From the NCBI GenBank assembly GCA_023634235.1, contig JAMKCF010000012.1:2339001-2403000 (forward strand): 64,000 bases of DNA, given 5' to 3'. The notes beneath the pieces are model-generated. The model did no database searches and had not been told where the DNA came from. It worked only from the letters and a program-made list of their open reading frames with translations. The DNA is from Pisaster brevispinus. Lineage: Eukaryota; Echinodermata; Asteroidea; Forcipulatida; Asteriidae. Positions within the stretch are counted from its first letter, which is position 1. Every line of letters begins with the position of its first letter. Below are positions 12,601 to 27,600 of this stretch, one piece after another. The translations under genes and the position numbers were made by a program.

Positions 12601-15600
12601 ATCTCCTGACGCAGAGACAATATACTTATCGTCAAAGTCCACTACGTTAACTGCTGCCCGGTGACCAACAAGTACTCTCCGTAAGTTGATTTCTGTGGCT
12701 GACCGCATGTCCCATACAGCAATTGACCGGTCCTGAAGAGACAAATACACACACATGGTCCATATATCTCCTTCACTCTTCTTCCGCAAATTACAACAAT
12801 AAAAGGGCCCTTGTTGGGGGGATTTTTTGGAACCAGCTTGATTTAGGCCTTGGACAGGAAGACTCTATCACTAAGTAAGGTTTGCGGTAACACCAAGTGA
12901 AAATCTCTTTTGAGTAGTGTAGGTTCTGAAAAGAACATACACTACTAACCATGTGAAAATCTCTTTTGAGTAGTGTAGGTTCTGAAAAGAACCTACACTA
13001 CTCAAAAGAGATTTTCACATGGTGTTACCGCAAACCTTACTTAGTTATACTTCCACCATGCAAAGTTTCAAATATTACTTAAGACTCTATCAGTTGTTGA
13101 AGTTTCGGCTAAAGACACCAATAGTTGTCACACGCCCGCGAATGAAATACAGAAAAGTATAGTGCTTCTGCATCCCATATCCATCTCAGACGTAGGCTAT
13201 AGTTTTTTCTCATTTCGATTCTGGCCGAATTTCACTAAGCACTAAGATTCATCTTAAGATGAGTTCTCAGTATGACCATAGTGGTTTGTATTGTGTCATC
13301 ACACTTTGCTTAGCAATTCAGATCGTTCTTAGCTCTTGGTGAAATCGAACCCTGTGCCCAATTTTGATAGAGCTGTTTCAATATTAGTTACGATTTTCTG
13401 CTAAGCAAGAGTGAGCAGGATACCAGTCACAGATGGTACATGTGCCATGGTATTTTAGCTGTTAACCGCATTCTGGCAAGCAAAATTGTAATGTGCTCAG
13501 TTACTTTTTTTCTATGAAAATGGGCTCTGGTCTTGTAAAAGAAATCCTGGTCCAGTAAACAGTAAACATTTCCAGCTACATGCCCTGCGGTCTTCTGTTT
13601 TTTCCCCACTAAATTGGAACCTAGCTTACCTTTGAACATGTGACCATGAGGCCATTACTGAATCTAAGATGTAAGACAGCTTCACAGTGATGGATCAATG
13701 TGTTTAACATCTGCCCATTGTTCACATCCCACACTCTGTTACAAAAACAAACAAAAGCACACACACATAAACAAGATGTTAAAATCATTAGGCCACTCAA
13801 ATGGCTATAACGGGGTCAAGTCAATTTAAGGGTAGGGTCATAGACTGGTAAATACTCCAACAATTAATGGTCATAAAAACTTACTTGGTGAGAAGCACTG
13901 TATCTGTTGATTGTATTAACTACTTTGAGCTAAAGGATTCCTTTCGAAGTACTATGGTTTGGCTAATTTTTGCACGCAAAACATACGAGTCTGAGCAGGT
14001 TTCTGAGGGTCGACTGAAAATTGAAATTTCCGTGGTGTCTGTTCATGAATTGCTGAGGACAGAGAGACGACTGGTACCCGCTGTCACCTCACTAAACATG
14101 GATGGATTCGACGTTCTTGATGAAAACACCTTGACAGTTTTTGGCTGTTTTCTCAATAAGTAAACACTGTATTTAGCTGAAACTTTTCCAGGTAACTTTC
14201 ATTGTATCTTTCTTGCTGCCTTATCAGCGTAATTACGTTGACAAAAACCAATCTATGACCCTAACTTTACGTCGGGTTAATATGTATAGTTTTCTTCTTC
14301 TATTTTTCCCCATCACATGCATACATCAAAACAAGAATAGTATTCGTCACTGTTTTCGCAAAGAGAAATTGAGATTTACATTTTACACTGTGCTTAGCTT
14401 AAAACTGCACATCTATAATACTTAAGCCATGGTTTGCAATTCCAAGACCTCTCACATGCTTCTGTATAAGTTTAACCTCTCTATTGACCAACCAACTTCT
14501 TTAAATACTTGACTAATTACTATATTAATTAGTCAAAGATATGTGTCTCTTCGCCTAAGCCTAAAGTGAGATGACCTACGCCCAAGTGAATAACATGTTT
14601 TTACATAGGAAAGGGGCGTACGTCTCATGATCACACGCATACTGCCCTTGACGGCTCTTCATGAAACCTGAAAAACAATGTGACGTACATTTACTAGCTC
14701 TATGTATAATATGCATCTTTGGGGCTTGTGGCTCGTTGTGAAAACGCAAAATGCATTTATTGAAATATAGGCCCCTTCCTGTAATAATTAATAACTTGTC
14801 ATTTTAAGATATGTGGCTCTTTGCGACGATATAATATTCGATATAATTGCAATGACTTGCACATAGAAGGTGTGCGGATGGAGATCTCCAAACAGCATAG
14901 CTTGCCGAACAAAACAAGTGAAACAAAACAGCAACTGTGTAAATAGTAACAAGACAAACTTAACAACAAACCAACGATTAATATTACAAGTGTGTCACAA
15001 TAAACCTGGGATAAGAAAGAAACAAAAAATGTAATAGTTTGGCTGGATTTTAATAAAAGAATAAATGCATGTCAAAAAGGTTTGAAACTTAGATTCAAGC
15101 TTAAGAAGGTAAGTTGAAACAATGGCATTTCCACCTTTTGGTAAGTAAACCCCCCTGGGCTCGATCTCACAAAGCACCAAGATTCATCTTAAGACGAGTT
15201 GCTAATATCACCGTAGTAATTTGTAAATTGTGACATCACACTTTGCTAAAGCAATTAAGATTGATACGCAGTTAAGATCAATCTCAGTAAGCAGACATAA
15301 CGAGGTCTGAATTCAGAGACAAGTCTAGAATGTCTCACGCGCGTTTGCAACACCTAAATTTACCTGACTGTTGAGTCACTGGAACCAGTGATTATGACTT
15401 TATCGTCATATTGTAGACATAGCACGGAGCCTGTATGACCAGTTAGAACCTGTACACATTGCAATGTTTGGCGATCCCAAATCTATACAAATTAAATAAA
15501 GAAATAAAAAGATGGTCAATTTTAATATCAATGAAATTTGCGTATGCCCAATACCAAGGCACTTGTTACCACAGATCTGCAAACGCAAACATTTACTGTG

Positions 15601-18600
15601 ATGCATCTTGGGAAATTGAGTATGGTTAAACAAAAAATCAAGCTGCCAAAATGGACGCCATGCTGCAGTTTACATGTATCTATGCCAGGTTTTATAGCTG
15701 TGTACCGCATTGCTTCAAAATCAGCGCTCCATTTGCCGGTGTTGCTTGGACTCGGATGTCACCCAGAATCCTTTGCGCGCCACTCATGCGCATTTGGACA
15801 TGCGTAAGGGCTATTGCGTTGAGTATCGAAGCATACTTAATACCATTAGATAACTGAGATGAGGCATGGTACAAACTGTACATGTATTTGGTACTCGGGA
15901 AAATACTAGGAAAATATTTTTGAGTACAAGGGCTGACCGACTTGTTCATATTGTGTATTAATAGACTTTTCAGGGTTTTTGATGAGTTTTTCTGATATTT
16001 CCAAGGGCAAAAAAGTAACAAAACAAAAAACCGACTTGAAATAGGCAGAATATCATGCCTGAATGAGATACTCTATTAGTGCTTGTTCACATAAAAACAG
16101 TTTACATGTACACGTGTTAAGCTTTGTAGAAAGTTCTTTTTCATTAGATAACTGGGCTTGTAAAATACATTCTGGCAAGCTTCAAGCCCTGCGGTCTTGA
16201 GAATTATGCTACTAAATTGAAGCCCTGTAAATAGCATATTTCAAAATATCAAGTCAAGGAAATCATTTATAAAAAATGAAAATAATTTTTTTTTAAAAAC
16301 CACCTCAACTATTAAGTTGACTCAGTTTCATTTTTACACTCTGTTTATTAGTTTAGACAAATTACGAACTGTGTAACCAACACAAAGGGCTTGTGTGAAA
16401 ATTATGAAACCGATAATCGTCAAAGGATAACAATCTGTACCTGAGACAAACGAGTAAAGTGCCATTTTTTCCTTGCATTACATGACTTCAACACAGCAAC
16501 CATGGTCTCACTTTTCGAGACCTCCCATGACAGTCTCCGAATTTCTTTGTGACACATGCCCTAACTGTATTATTTTCATTTATAAGGTGTTTGAGAGTGG
16601 GTCTATTATTACAGCGTAACTGGAATCGAACATCTAAATTTACACCGCATACGAGTCCAAACATTGCTTGAATTGAAAATGACTATTTTCATTCCTGCCG
16701 TTCTCAGATCGCATTTCACAGGTCGCTCTGCTAACGACATTTCTCATATTTCTCACGGGGGATCTGATTTCTGATGTCTACTCCGACAGCAGGCCTCGAG
16801 GAGAGGATGAAATACGCCAAAGAGTTGGGAGGATGTCGGACAATAGAGGAGGCCGGGTATTCTTGCCATCTTGAAGAGGTGGGGGACGGAGGAATTGATG
16901 ATGTGTGGCATCTGGGCAGTCACATAGACCAGAGCTGCCAACATTTGCATCTTTCAATTAGGAAGATTTTGTGTAACAATCAGAGCAATATTTAGTAATT
17001 AATGCATCCAACATAGTAAGGAATACATTTCCAGAATTAGGGAGTTTTTCAAATTTGTCCATCAGAACAAGGAAAGATTGGTTCATTTTCAGGGGCAGTT
17101 GACAGCTCTGCATTACATACTTTTTGTTTTCACTTTCATTTTGTCACCCTTAAAAAAAAAAAATGCACCTTGTACATAGAGTTGTCTACATAAACTGTTT
17201 CCTAGTCAAAAATTTACCAATCACTTGACAATCTTGCAAAAAAAAAAAACCAAACCCACAAAACACCACCAAAGATTAATGGCCCCCACACTTTGACCCT
17301 AGCAGAGTCTTTCTCAAAGGCTAATCTTTTACATTTTTCATGGGAGCATTTTGTCGCTGTTCTTTTCTTTCCCTCGAGCCGTACCTTGATTGTGTTGTCG
17401 CGTAGACCGCTGACGATCTTCTGGTCGTCATACTGCAGGCAGTAGACGCCCTTTGAGTTCTCGCTGTGACACTGGATTTTGGAAAGCTCGTGCTGCCCGC
17501 ATCTCCAGTTGTTTTCTATATTCTGTCAGGACACATGGCAATGATGAAGGGAGAGGACAAAAAAAAAAGGTTACGAGGTGTGTTTTTGATTGAGCATCGT
17601 GACACCAACGCTCGGAATCGAGGGAGTTTTCTATTTGGAAATAATCAATTAGTCTTAATTGAGTGCGGTAACCAGCAATATCCTAAAGAAATTTATTTGT
17701 TCAAGGAAACCCCATCCTTAAGCTACAATTCAGTACAAAAGAAGAAGAAAAAAAAAACATGCAAAGTAACATGCATCCTGGAACTTTCTTTCTGTTTTAT
17801 CTACAAATTAATGTACGAAATGAAAATCCCACATCGAACATATCCGGCCTGGGTTTACACAGCCTCTGTTGCCCCCTGGACTTGGCCTTGGTACCCCTCC
17901 AGAAGTTTCCCATAGACTTTCTAATTGAAGTGCCCCTTGCAAAATGAAAATGACTTTGCCCCGTTAAAGATAAAATTCCAGGCCTGTTTTTTTTATTAAT
18001 TGAATCTTCAATTGTGCACCAAGTTAGAGACTGAGGCTGCGGCTAAGGGTGTTGCTATGGACATCCTATGCATGAGTACATGTCCACGTGAGGATCAAGC
18101 CACAGCCATAGGCACAGCCAGAGCCCCTACTTCAGACATGGCCTAACATTAGTGACAGGATGTAGATAAGATTAAAAATTTAAATTGTATTTATATAACA
18201 AACTGCTTGAGATATTTTTATTCGCTAGAATTTTGTCTTAGTTCAAGGATTTTGAATTTAAAATGATTTGAGTTAAAAACGAAAAGAAAAAAAAGTCTTC
18301 ATTCCGCGCAAGACTTGCACAGTTTATTTATGAGTTTCGTCTTTTTTAAAAGTGTTTTTTTAAGGGAAAACCTTGGTTTCCTGGGGTTTTTTTTCTCTCG
18401 ATAATTTTCATAATTGAAAAAAGAAGAATAAATAAATAAATAAATAAATAATGAGAGATGCTAAGAGAATGAGTTAAGCGTACTTTTGTCAGTGTATTTT
18501 AGCTCATTTTTACCTGGCTGAGGTTGAAAGCACAAGTTGTTTATTGCTTGGTTTGAACGTGTTTCTGCCAGTGATCTTCAGAAGTTGAATTCTGTTGTTC

Positions 18601-21600
18601 GATCAGCCGAAAGGAGTTCTGGTACCAGCCTGCCATGGGATCTAGTTTGGTTTTATGTTGGTTTATTTCTGCGATTGTAAGTAGTTTTAACGATCTTTGT
18701 TTGGGGCTACTTATTATTTAGAGAGTTCCAGGTGCACAACAATTTCCGACATTATGGATTTTAACTTTTTAAACATTGGCTGAATAAATTATCTTTATCT
18801 TAATATCTTACCTCTATGTCTTGAATAATTCCTGGATAAAGCTTTCTAAAATAAATATCGGATTGCGGCGTCTCTCCTGGTTTAGGCTTGAACAAATATT
18901 GCCCCCTGATTGGAAAAAACAAAAAAAACCACAGAATTTGTTTTACAAAAACAAAGAAATTACAATGAATAATTGATGGACAAACTTGAACGGCAAAGCG
19001 GATCTTGATGATTTGATAGCACCTGTCGCCAGATCTGGGAAAGTCAGCGAATTGGAGTCCGACTAGAAATGTCAGACGCATGTCAGCCAGGTTCAGTCAA
19101 TCCCTCTGGATTAGCTGACACATAAGTCGTAATTAAACATAAATGCCAGTTATTTTTGTAAGGTAATTTGCAAACATGACTCCGGAAGAGCTGACTGTAA
19201 TTTGCAACCGTTACTCCAGAAGAGCTGAAGGCAAACCACCACTGCCGCAGTGCTTAAATGTATTTTGATGAGAAAAATAGACGTTTACATAACTGAACAA
19301 ATTCAGTGTTTTATGCAATTTGCACACACTTTTGATGTTGGTTTCAGTCGCTGTCTTTCTGGGCCCAATTTCATGGCTCTGCTTACCGCCGAATTCAGCG
19401 CTTACGATCACCATTCTCTGCTTACTCTGCAAGCGCCGAATTTCTGGGCTAACTGTGTAAGCGAAGAATGCCTAGTAACGTAGAGTATGCACGCCCACAA
19501 GTAAAAATTATCTGCTAACCCGTGAAATACGCTTGATGTTTAAGCGCAGAATTCCCTGCTTCCGTAAGCGCCAATTCTTTGCTTACAGTAAGCAGAGCCT
19601 TGAAATTGGGCCCAGATGGCTTCAGATCAAGAATTTCCCTTTCTATGTACACGTGAAATTATGTGGTGTATTGAAAAGAAGTTTGAATCTGAAATCAGTC
19701 ACAAGCTTTTTTGGTTTTCAAGAGTGGCTCAAAGGTCAAATCCAGTTTTGTGAACCACTCATTTTCCATTAAGCAAGAGTCCCTCTGAAAATGGGAAGAA
19801 GTTACATGTCTCTAACCTAATGTTAAACCGTTGAAAAATGCCAGTGTGTTGGATACCCTTTCAAATGCAATTTTAATAAAAAAACTAAAATGTTCGATAA
19901 CATTACATTTCAAAAACATGGTCTGTACATTTTTAAACAGTGAATTTTCAGTTCATTCCTGAATTTGATGATATTTTAATGCGAGGTAGAGACGTTTTCC
20001 CACTTTTACAAGTACTCTATCTATAAGAAAATGAGTGCATCACAATACTGAATTTGCCCTTGGAGCTCCTGACATACTGACATGACTGATAAGCAAGAAT
20101 TTTCGGTGCTCAGCAAGTTGTTTGGGCAGTATGAAAGGGGTGCCTTGGTCACCGAGGTAATGAGGTGTCGCCACTCTTGATTCCCAGATCTTAATGACCC
20201 ATGACGTCCAGACGGCCGGGACTGATGTTTTCCGAAGTCGTTGGATAACAGGGACTTAAACACTTAGATTGCGTTACTCACCAGCCCCGTCTGTCTGCCA
20301 GCCCTCGCCATAGTTCGTCGGTTCGGACTTTGTGCTCGATCAACTTCTTCCATAGCATACCGTCTGAAATGACTCTCTTCCACTCCTTGCATACGAGCTC
20401 TGCAGCGCACAGCGACTTTGCATCCAAGTAGGAAAGAATTTTATCGGCGATGTGGTCCAGCCCCTTTTCTGTTGGTGGGACGGGAACAAGTGATAACAAA
20501 TTACACATGAAGTACTGATGTCATCACGCCCACATCTTAAGGCCATGTCATACATGTACGGGGCAATTTTCTTCAGGAAATTTGGAGGCAAACACTTGCA
20601 CTGTATGCGAAAGGAACACTTCGGCAGCACAAGAGACATTCTTCTAGCTGTAACTCACTACCCTCAAGAAATTATGAGAAAAGCTGAGAGATGTGAATGA
20701 ATTTTCTTATATTGGAGATTGTCTGAAGCTGGTTGCCTGTACACAAGTAAATTGCCTCGTGACATGGCCTTCAGTTCATTGTTAAACAATGATGAAAAAA
20801 TGGAAAACGCAAATCTAGGTATGGTCAGGGAAGGCCAATGAGCAACCTTCTTTTGACCTCTAGCTGAGGGCGCCCTACTCAAATGACGTCATGTGCTTGA
20901 GGTTTATTGTTGATAACAGATCACTCGATGCGCTTTCTAATAAAAGGTTCAAATAACTGGGCAAGTTTTATCCCCCAACCTCGAAGTAATCTTTTAGCAT
21001 AAATTGTTACTGAATGTCAAAAAAAGAATATTATCATCAACTACATGTATACATGTAGTTCTCATTGCCACATAGATTAAAATGTTGTTTGTCCAATCCA
21101 TTGGACAGGTTTACACGTACATGTACTGTACCGTATGTCCTTCAGATAGGACATTAAGCCGTAGGTCCTGTGCACTACATGTAGGATTGGTACGTGTAGT
21201 GCACATAAAAGAACCCGGAACACTTATCATGGGTTGGTTTAACCCCGGTGTTTCTACTTCACATAGAAAGCACGCTTGTTTACAGGTTTCCTCGGGATTG
21301 TGAGCTACAGTGATTTAGTTCACTTATGAGGCATCCTTGGTTTCATTACCAGAAATGTATAATGATAATATTAATACTAATTTTGTTAAAGTTGCATAAG
21401 GAACAATTCACCAATTTGGCGATGAGAACTATATGTCTTATGTAAAAAAATCAGACAATCTTAAATGCAAGTATTACTAGGGGATAACACTTGCCCAGTT
21501 AGGGGACAGAGCCTTTTCCCAGCAGAGCACCCAGCCTTTGTAATTTGCTCCCAGAATAAATGTACCTTAGACAAACTCACAACATCATTCTCTTCCAGTA

Positions 21601-24600
21601 GCAACTAAAACCTCACTTGTTCAGGCTTGCATTTCCAACCATTTGAGTATCTCTCTCTTTTTTTTATCAAGAAAGTCTTTGAGAGGATAAGGCCATTTTT
21701 CCATTTGCAAAGGGCACTTCGATTTGGGACACCTTTAAAGTCAGTGAGACGTTTTTGGAAAGGCATTACGGCCAAGACAAGGGCAATGAAGACCATGGCC
21801 CCTGTGGCCTGCGTACCTGACTTGGTATCGCTGAAAAGGAAAGCAATATTATTTAATTTTATCGGCCAACAGCCAAGTGATTCATCCCATCTTAACCCAT
21901 ACCACATTGGATCCTATCACCTGGTTTTAAAACTGATGGATTTGGTTTGACACGGCTGAAGCCGCCCCATTCTTTGCAAGGAGGGGGGTCAGGCAAGCGA
22001 GACTTATCGGGACTCAGACATTTTTAATGCCATGTAGAGGATCCCAGCTTAACAATAAGACCAAAGACCGCAGGACCATGATTGATTTGGGACAGGCCCC
22101 TGCCCAGACACCTTTGAGGAGGAGGAAGGTCCCGTGATTCATTCAGAGGGATGGGGGATACAAGGTTAAATAACCATTCTCATTGGCCAATGCAAGAACA
22201 AAATTAATAGTATTAGTGAATGCATGATCGTTGCACAACAGAAGCACGGCTTCATCATAATTTGAAAATGGGTGTCTCAATTTGTTGTCATGTGTAGTGT
22301 GTACATACTGCTGGCATGCTAATCACATGCTAAATATAATAATAATAGTAGTGTACAATGCGCCATGTCTGTCAAATATTACACTCCTGGCATTGAATTA
22401 TCCAATCTGGTGGAGACGAAGCAACCATAATAGAACACCTTGAAGATAATGTACAAGGTGAGGAGGGAGAATATTGCTGCCAGACCAAGCCATCCTAAAC
22501 ACTTAAGGAAAACCCCAGGCTTTTTCTTTATGAAAGTCACCAATCACAAGGCACAAAAGGACACTCCAGGTGTGGTCTACGGTCTACACAAGGGAGAACA
22601 TACAGTAACAGGCCAGTTTCACATAGTCCTGCAGTATTCTGCACAACACTTCAGTGTACGGTGTATGTGGTGTGACATGGCCGAGAGGTTTAGTTCATAG
22701 GACCCAAGCTCTGGTGTTGTCAGCAGCAGAGTGTGGGTTCGAATCCCGGTCATGACACTTGTGTCCTTGAGCAAGGCACTTAACCATAATTGCTTCGTTA
22801 AGAGTTGGGAAGGTAGTGCACTCTGCTCTGACAACCAGGCTCCAAGTGGATGATACCCTTGCCTACATCCTTATGAACTGTGAAGGGGGGTAACCTTGTT
22901 TCAGCCCCAGGAGTAGGTGGCAACGTACATGTACACCTGGTGACAGTTGATCTGGGTCGACAGCCCAAATCAGTTAAGTGTAGCCCTCACCTTGAAGTGG
23001 CCGTCTGGCCTTGTGATTTTAAAATAAAAAAATAAAAAAATGGGACTTACATGTAGTTTATTTCACAGTGGAATTTTGTGACCAGTACTTAGTGCACTTC
23101 TCTCGTGAATAGCATGCAAAAGTTTGTGGAAAGCATTTAATTGTTGCACAGATGTCAGGGATAGGCAGTTTTTGTGGAATCTTTTGGAACACACCATACA
23201 TAGTATATTAATGTTAAACGCCAACAAGTAAACGCCAATAATGTAAAAATAGAATCTATACCAACTGAAGGTGCTTGAACAAAGAAACATTGTAAGACAG
23301 GTTTTTAAATTATGAGACCAATTTATCAAGCACCTTATAAGGGTTTACAAGGTGCTGCGGCGCATTCAGCAGCCACTGCCACTAACACCAGGGCAAATCC
23401 CTTCTCTCAGCGATAAGTGTAACTGGGTTCTTTTACAAGTAACAGTGTATTACACAACACATGGGACCTACGGCTTTACGTTCCATCCGAAGGTCAAAGC
23501 AATATCAATGGTTAAGTGTCTTGCTTAAGGACACAAGACCTGGACTCGAACCACACTCTGCTGATCAGAAACACCAGAGCTTAAGTCTGGCGCTCTGGAA
23601 CTGCTCGGCCACGACACGCCGGCCATTAACTCAGCTAGTTTTATTCTTTTTCTTTACAAAACTCACTCGGTAATGCTGAGATGAAATCTCTCTGGAGCAT
23701 GGGCTTGAGAAATGAGTTGAGTTGCCCGTGCTGATAGTGACACATGTGGGCAATGAGGTGCTCCACAAACTCCAGTTGCTCGTTTTCCTTCCACAGGTCA
23801 AAATATTGGAGACAGGTCGTCTTCTCTCCCTCATAGTTAGGCGATGGCTCTTTGTTCTTGGAGACCGACCGCAGCGATATCGTCTGGAAGGAAGAGAACC
23901 ATGGGGGATAATCGTTCAGTTATTACATAAACATTGAAAATAAATCAAATTATTGTATATTTCTGGTGATGAAACCAAGGATGCTTCATAAGTGAGCTTA
24001 ACCATTGTAGCTCACAAGCCTGAGGAAACCTGTAAACAGGGGTGCTTGCTATGGGAACCAGAAACACTGCGGTTAACCACTACTCATCCACAATAAGTGT
24101 TCTGAGTTCTTTTACGTTCACTGCCAATCCTAGTACACCAGACCTACATGTACGGCTTAATGTTCCATCCGAAGAATTTTATGGTTTTAAAAGTATCTTC
24201 CTTGCTCAATGCCACAAGTGCTATGACTGGGACTCGAACCCACACTCAGCTGATCAGAAACACCAGAGCTTGGAGTCCGGTGCTCTTAAAACTGCTCAGC
24301 CACGACACGCCACAAATGTGATTGTCTGTTCTTCGGCTTCCTTAATATGGCTACATGGATGTTGTTGTTGACGTTTTTTTTAAGGGTGGGTATTTGTTGA
24401 CAACTTTGGAGGTACAACGGACTTGTAGAGGTGCTGCTCAGCTGTTCCTCCTTGCCACTCACTTGCGTGGTATTCACAGTTATTACTTGTATACTTTTGA
24501 TTCCTGAGTCAGTTTTATTTTGTGGAATATAATACCTTTTAATGAATTATACTCGTTTTGCCAGTGTAAAGTGTAATAAAATAAAATAAAATACATTTAT

Positions 24601-27600
24601 TAAAAGACACACATATTTCTTGTCAGGAGCCATGGGAGACCAGTGGCTGACAATTGAAGGACTGACATCAAGTCTCATAACTAATTTCTCTTTCCATTAT
24701 ATCACTGACATGTTGAATGTTTTTCCTTAACAATGTACTCACTCACTATTTGGGCAAAACTGACTGAATATAGATACATGAATGTGTAATGTACTGTAAT
24801 TTCATTTTGCAAATGAAGGGCATATCCACTGGAAACAAAGGGGCATCAAGTCCAAGACCATGGCAACTGAGGCCATGGCCTTCGTTTTATTCCAGACCTG
24901 TAATGCAATGTACACAATCCAACATTTTGGGACCTGTTCGGTCCAACAAAAGAGAAAGGTTCTCTAAGAAACGTTCAGTAATTTCAACGTGATGGAAGTA
25001 CAACTGCTGTGCACTTTATCAGGGCCAATTATTACACACTAGACTTGCACAGTCTATGGACTTGAGTTACTACAGCATAGCCATCTTGTTTTGGTACATG
25101 TACAATAACAACAAATTTTGTTGAGGTTCAATGTGCCTTTTTAAAAACTGTGAGCTGTTTTTGTTTTTTCAGTGGCATAAATTTGACAAACCAAAGTATT
25201 TCCATAAAGGTATTTTTAATTTTCAGAGCCCATAGTCTGGTTCTTGAAAAAAAAAAATGGTCGCTGGACACAACAATCATTACCAGGAGGTGAAGACCAG
25301 GTCATCACACTGTTACTGAATTCCTTAATTAAATTACTTTTCTTTAACGCTGTATCCATACACTTTGATTACAAAGTTCATTTATAGGCTAACAATAATT
25401 AATACCTAACATTTTCGGTGATATTTGAAGCTTTGCACGGTGTGGAAATAAGAAGTAACTTACGCTTACAGGCCTTATAATACATGTACATGTAGTAACG
25501 GATACAAACATGTGTAGAATCTCTTTTGGGAGGAGTGCTGGCTCTATTTGATTCTTTTTCTCTGTTTTCTACTACATGCACTACATGTAGTAGGTGTATC
25601 ATGGTGATTTATTTGCTTCTGTTGCCCAATGCCCGCCCATCTGGCAGCTTTGCCTGTTTTTGTTGTGCTGTTTTAAAGGCTGAATAAATGATAAAACTAA
25701 CGCAGACACGAAAAATGATGTTGGCAGAATACATGTACAGTAGGCTACATAGAGTGGTACAATGTACATGTATGTACAGTACGTGTTCGCGGATATATGA
25801 TCACTACGTATTTTATGTAAACACCCAGATTGTATTTTCCCTACATGTACACAAGTCATAAATTGCGAGACCATGAATCATGCATGTTATGATAACAAAA
25901 ATTCCAACAAAACAAACAAACATTACATTGTGTATACGTGTACGTACTGTGTTCTATACACATATGTGGTGGCACAAATGTATTGTACATTACAACCCGT
26001 AACATGTGTACATGTCTATTAACAATTCCGAGGAAGGAAATACACTCCTATCACGAAAAAGACTCTTCGCAAATTCTTTGAAGAACTGTGACAACTGTGG
26101 TTTAAAAAGGATGTGATGCTTTAAAAAGTAAAAGTACATACATTGTAGTGCTAGGGCCTACATTATGTATCCCTTGTGGTTTATTTCTTGGTAAAGTATA
26201 CTGAACACATACATGTATCAATTTATTGCTATCTATGTACAGTATTTGTACACTAAAACACATACATGTGTAATGGTAATACCATCAGAGTGGGGACAGT
26301 AGAACAAAGGAATACAAAAGGGACAATGCTGTCCTCACATTGGAATCTTTTGTATTTTTGTGTCCTCACATTTTTTCATGCGCTTAGTCTATGGAGAGTG
26401 TTAAGTTAGAGGGACAAAGGAAAGTCCTCACATACATAGCAATAAATTTATACATGTACTTGTACATTAAATGTACTTGTTTCAGGTGCATGAACGTACA
26501 GTGTACGTTCCTAAATACCTTGGAGAGTAATGCATTCACATTGGTTGAATCGTGATCACGTGGTAGTGTTTCACCGGTCTTAAATCCACAATAAAGATAT
26601 CAGGAGTTGTTTAAGACTGGTTGGTTGGTTAACACATGTATTCATACCCACATTCATACCCACAGCCATACGCGTGTTAGCAAACAATTACGCTTTTTAA
26701 ACAAAAAGATAAGTTTTTGAAGTGGTGATTCTCTTTTAAGATCTTGCAGGGTCGTGGCTGAGCGGCTCGGTCCTCTATTGCATGACCACATGCATACTGG
26801 TCTTAAACTGCTGATTTTAAAGACCTCTCAAGCACAAGCTTTGGCCAACCGGAACGGAGAGCAAATTAACAAACTCCGACCGGCACAAAAATTAAGTAAA
26901 AGCATTTAAAAGAATCATTGAAAATGTGTGAGAAATAAAATAAACATGTAGACTACATGTTGTGTAACTAGTTTTTCGTGAACAAGCTAAATTTTCAGAG
27001 AAACCGCTCTGCAAACCGTGCTGTCCAAGGTTTTTGCGTGTGCAACAGCAACAACAGTTCTGTATAGGGTGCTAGCGTGCAGCAGCGATGATAAAGTATT
27101 GCAATTTTTGGGGAAACCGTTTTTCACGAGCATTCATAAACACATTATAAAGTCTCTGGTCAAGGCGTTAAGTGGTTTTGTAAACTATCACGTAATGCAC
27201 TGGTAAATTTGACCAATAGAGGGCATCTCTCACACTATCGCATCGCTCTGAAACGCCCTCTAGCGTTCAGTGTTTGCTGCCTTCACTGTACTGTAGCACA
27301 CAGAGTGACGAATAACAAAGACTACACGCCTTTAAATTGGAAACGATGTGGTTGCTGGTGTGTTGCACAGATTGTGCGTTGAGAACATCGTGATCGCAAT
27401 GTGATCTGTGTTTTGGGGAACTTTCAAGTGAATTTTTTGACGGACATCCGAACCATAAAAACGTAAATGTGTAACCGGACGATAGCTAAGGTCAGTTAAC
27501 TATGCAAGTAACCATTCTAAAGGCCATTGGTGGCAGCTGGATAAAAAGGACACAGCATGATCATTATTGCAGTGAACTGTCGGGGATTTCGAGGGCAATG

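Larger units (their letters stand above)
20469..23666. other. BTRC intron 2, repeat-rich
   Basis: No gene. SINE-related sequence at about 21130-21350 (GGACATTAAGCCGTAGGTCC, AAAGAACCC) and a S1b SINE at 22665-23030; diverged family B at about 21700-21820; an S1 copy in reverse at 23325-23625 abutting exon 2. Confidence 0.6.

Noticed and set aside
16753..16995. GC-richer open frame (65-73 codons) in BTRC intron 5
   Set aside because: No recognised protein similarity and no compatible splice pair; part overlaps a family I MITE.
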